A stretch of DNA of 33,156 bases from Gemmatimonadales bacterium (GTDB lineage: Bacteria; Gemmatimonadota; Gemmatimonadetes; Gemmatimonadales; JACORV01), in NCBI GenBank assembly GCA_035502185.1, contig DATJUT010000039.1, positions 1-33,156 of the forward strand, in the 5' to 3' direction. Below, one piece after another: positions 32,226-33,156 of this stretch (position 1 is the first letter of the stretch; every line of letters starts with the position of its first letter). The notes beneath the pieces were generated by a model. The model saw only the letters and a program-made list of their open reading frames with translations, did no database searches and was not told the DNA's origin. Made by a program: the position numbers and the translations under genes.

Positions 32226-33156
32226 TGCCGCGCCGCCGGGTGCGGGCGGGCGGCGGGGGCGCCGCGCCCGCTCCGCCGACGCCGCGCGAGGCGGGGTACC
32301 GGATGCCTGCCGAGTGGGAGCCGCATGCGGCCACCTGGCTCGCGTGGCCGCACGAGCCCACGGACTGGCCGGGCAAGTTCGACGCGGTGCCGTGGGTCCT
32401 CGCCGACGTCGCGCGCCACCTCCAGGACGCCGAGCGCATCCGGCTGATCGTGCGGAACCGGGCCGAGCGGGCCCGGGCCGCGGCCGCGCTCACGCGGTCG
32501 GGCGTGTCGCTGGCGCGCGTGGACTTCGTCACCGCCGCGACCGACCGCTCCTGGACGCGCGACTTCCTCCCGCTGGGGGTGGTGCGGCGCCGCGGCGGCC
32601 GGCGCGAGCTGGCGGCGGTGAAGTGGCGGTTCAACGGCTGGGCGCGCTACAGGAACCACGCCGCCGACGAGGAAGCCGGGCGCCGCATCGCCCGGCGGCT
32701 GGGCGTCCCGACGTTCCTCCCCGAGGTCGCGCACCGGCGCGTCGTGCTCGAAGGCGGCGCGATCGACGTGGACGGCGAGGGCACGCTCCTCGCCACCGAG
32801 CAGTGCCTGCTCACCGGACGCCAGGCGCGGAATCGCGCGCTGGGCAGGGCCGGCACGGAGCGGGTGCTGCGCGACTACCTCGGCGCCGAGCGGGTGATCT
32901 GGCTCGGCACCGGCATTGCCGGCGACGACACCGGCGGGCACGTGGACGACTTCGCGCGGTTCGTCGCACCCGGCCGCGTGGTGGTGGCCCGCGAGACGAA
33001 TCGGCGCGATCCCAACCACCGGCCGCTCGAGGCGGCCCGCAGGCGGCTCGCCGGCGCCCGCGACGCCCGCGGCCGCCGGCTCGAGGTCGTCACGCTGCCG
33101 ATGCCGAGCCCGGTGCGGTTCGCCGGGGAACGCCTGCCCGCCAGCTACGCCAATTT
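32225..33156 (+). CDS. aguA: agmatine deiminase, N-terminal part (cut by window end)
   Basis: Some 310 codons are present; the full enzyme is usually about 350-370 residues, so the C-terminal part with the catalytic Cys lies beyond the window. Peptidyl-arginine-deiminase fold motifs seen are YRMPAEWEPHAATWLAWPH, SWTRDFLPL, the VKWRFNGWARY segment, VLEGGAIDVDGEGTLL, and GDDTGGHVDDFARFV with the catalytic His and Asp. It turns agmatine into N-carbamoylputrescine, which aguB then uses. About 26 residues precede the conserved start; ATG 32303 is an alternative, but the one-base overlap with aguB favours 32225. Confidence 0.93.
   Translation, partial: MPRRRVRAGGGGAAPAPPTPREAGYRMPAEWEPHAATWLAWPHEPTDWPGKFDAVPWVLADVARHLQDAERIRLIVRNRAERARAAAALTRSGVSLARVDFVTAATDRSWTRDFLPLGVVRRRGGRRELAAVKWRFNGWARYRNHAADEEAGRRIARRLGVPTFLPEVAHRRVVLEGGAIDVDGEGTLLATEQCLLTGRQARNRALGRAGTERVLRDYLGAERVIWLGTGIAGDDTGGHVDDFARFVAPGRVVVARETNRRDPNHRPLEAARRRLAGARDARGRRLEVVTLPMPSPVRFAGERLPASYAN

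Noticed and set aside
1-33156. CRISPR arrays, tRNA/rRNA genes, insertion sequences, phage or plasmid functions, secondary-metabolite core enzymes
   Set aside because: None was seen on either strand; the non-coding gaps are all short and no transposase, integrase, Cas, polyketide or peptide-synthetase motif occurs.

Overview
The window is very GC-rich (mostly above 70 % by eye) and densely packed, with GTG starts and 4-base overlaps. Its high GC, the PadR regulator followed by an 'ADOP'-type duplicated permease, and an apparently leaderless promoter suggest a soil or plant-associated bacterium of the Gemmatimonadota/Acidobacteriota kind, Gemmatimonadota more likely. This is inference from gene style; no rRNA or marker gene is present. 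No gene-free stretch exceeds about 150 bases, and I see no tRNA, rRNA, CRISPR array, insertion sequence or phage gene.

Layout. Bases 1-1240 (minus): an ADOP permease cut by the window edge, its PadR repressor, and a 19-base inverted repeat that overlaps the padR promoter and ribosome binding site. Bases 1294-4410 (minus): an exported amidase-signature protein and an FAD monooxygenase. Bases 4481-12649 (minus): a run of uxuB, gnd, a LarA-type nickel-pincer enzyme, a KDG-kinase-like PfkB protein, a RACo-type reductive activator of corrinoid proteins, a MetH-activation-domain-like protein with an extra Cys-rich C-terminal half, and a 109-residue unknown. Bases 12790-22845 (plus): a xylan/pectin block with secreted GH3 xylosidase, SGNH esterase, AXE1-type acetylxylan esterase, hexuronate-type MFS transporter, cytoplasmic GH43 xylosidase, DinB-like protein and secreted GH105. 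Bases 22874-27591 (minus): GH8 exo-oligoxylanase, methylglyoxal synthase, FAH-family 2-keto-3-deoxyxylonate dehydratase and YjhG/YagF xylonate dehydratase. Bases 27682-29277 (plus): alpha-ketoglutarate semialdehyde dehydrogenase. Bases 29274-30641 (minus): GntP permease. Then come a small lipoprotein and the putrescine genes aguB-aguA (aguA is cut by the window end).

How it fits together. Secreted esterases and GH3/GH105 would trim acetylated glucuronoxylan and pectin fragments. Oligomers and uronates are imported (MFS, GntP). GH43 and GH8 finish xylo-oligomers. Xylonate would go through the oxidative, non-phosphorylating Weimberg route (xylonate dehydratase, 2-keto-3-deoxyxylonate dehydratase, KGSA dehydrogenase) to 2-oxoglutarate. 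Uronates pass via UxuB and KDG kinase to KDPG. The xylose dehydrogenase/lactonase, mannonate dehydratase, isomerase and aldolase are not in the window.

The most unusual part is 4.5-7.9 kb: two proteins of the kind that reductively reactivate corrinoid methyltransferases sit at the end of a uronate operon with no corrinoid protein or methyltransferase in sight. One testable idea is demethylation of a methylated sugar acid such as 4-O-methylglucuronate from xylan; this is a hypothesis only.
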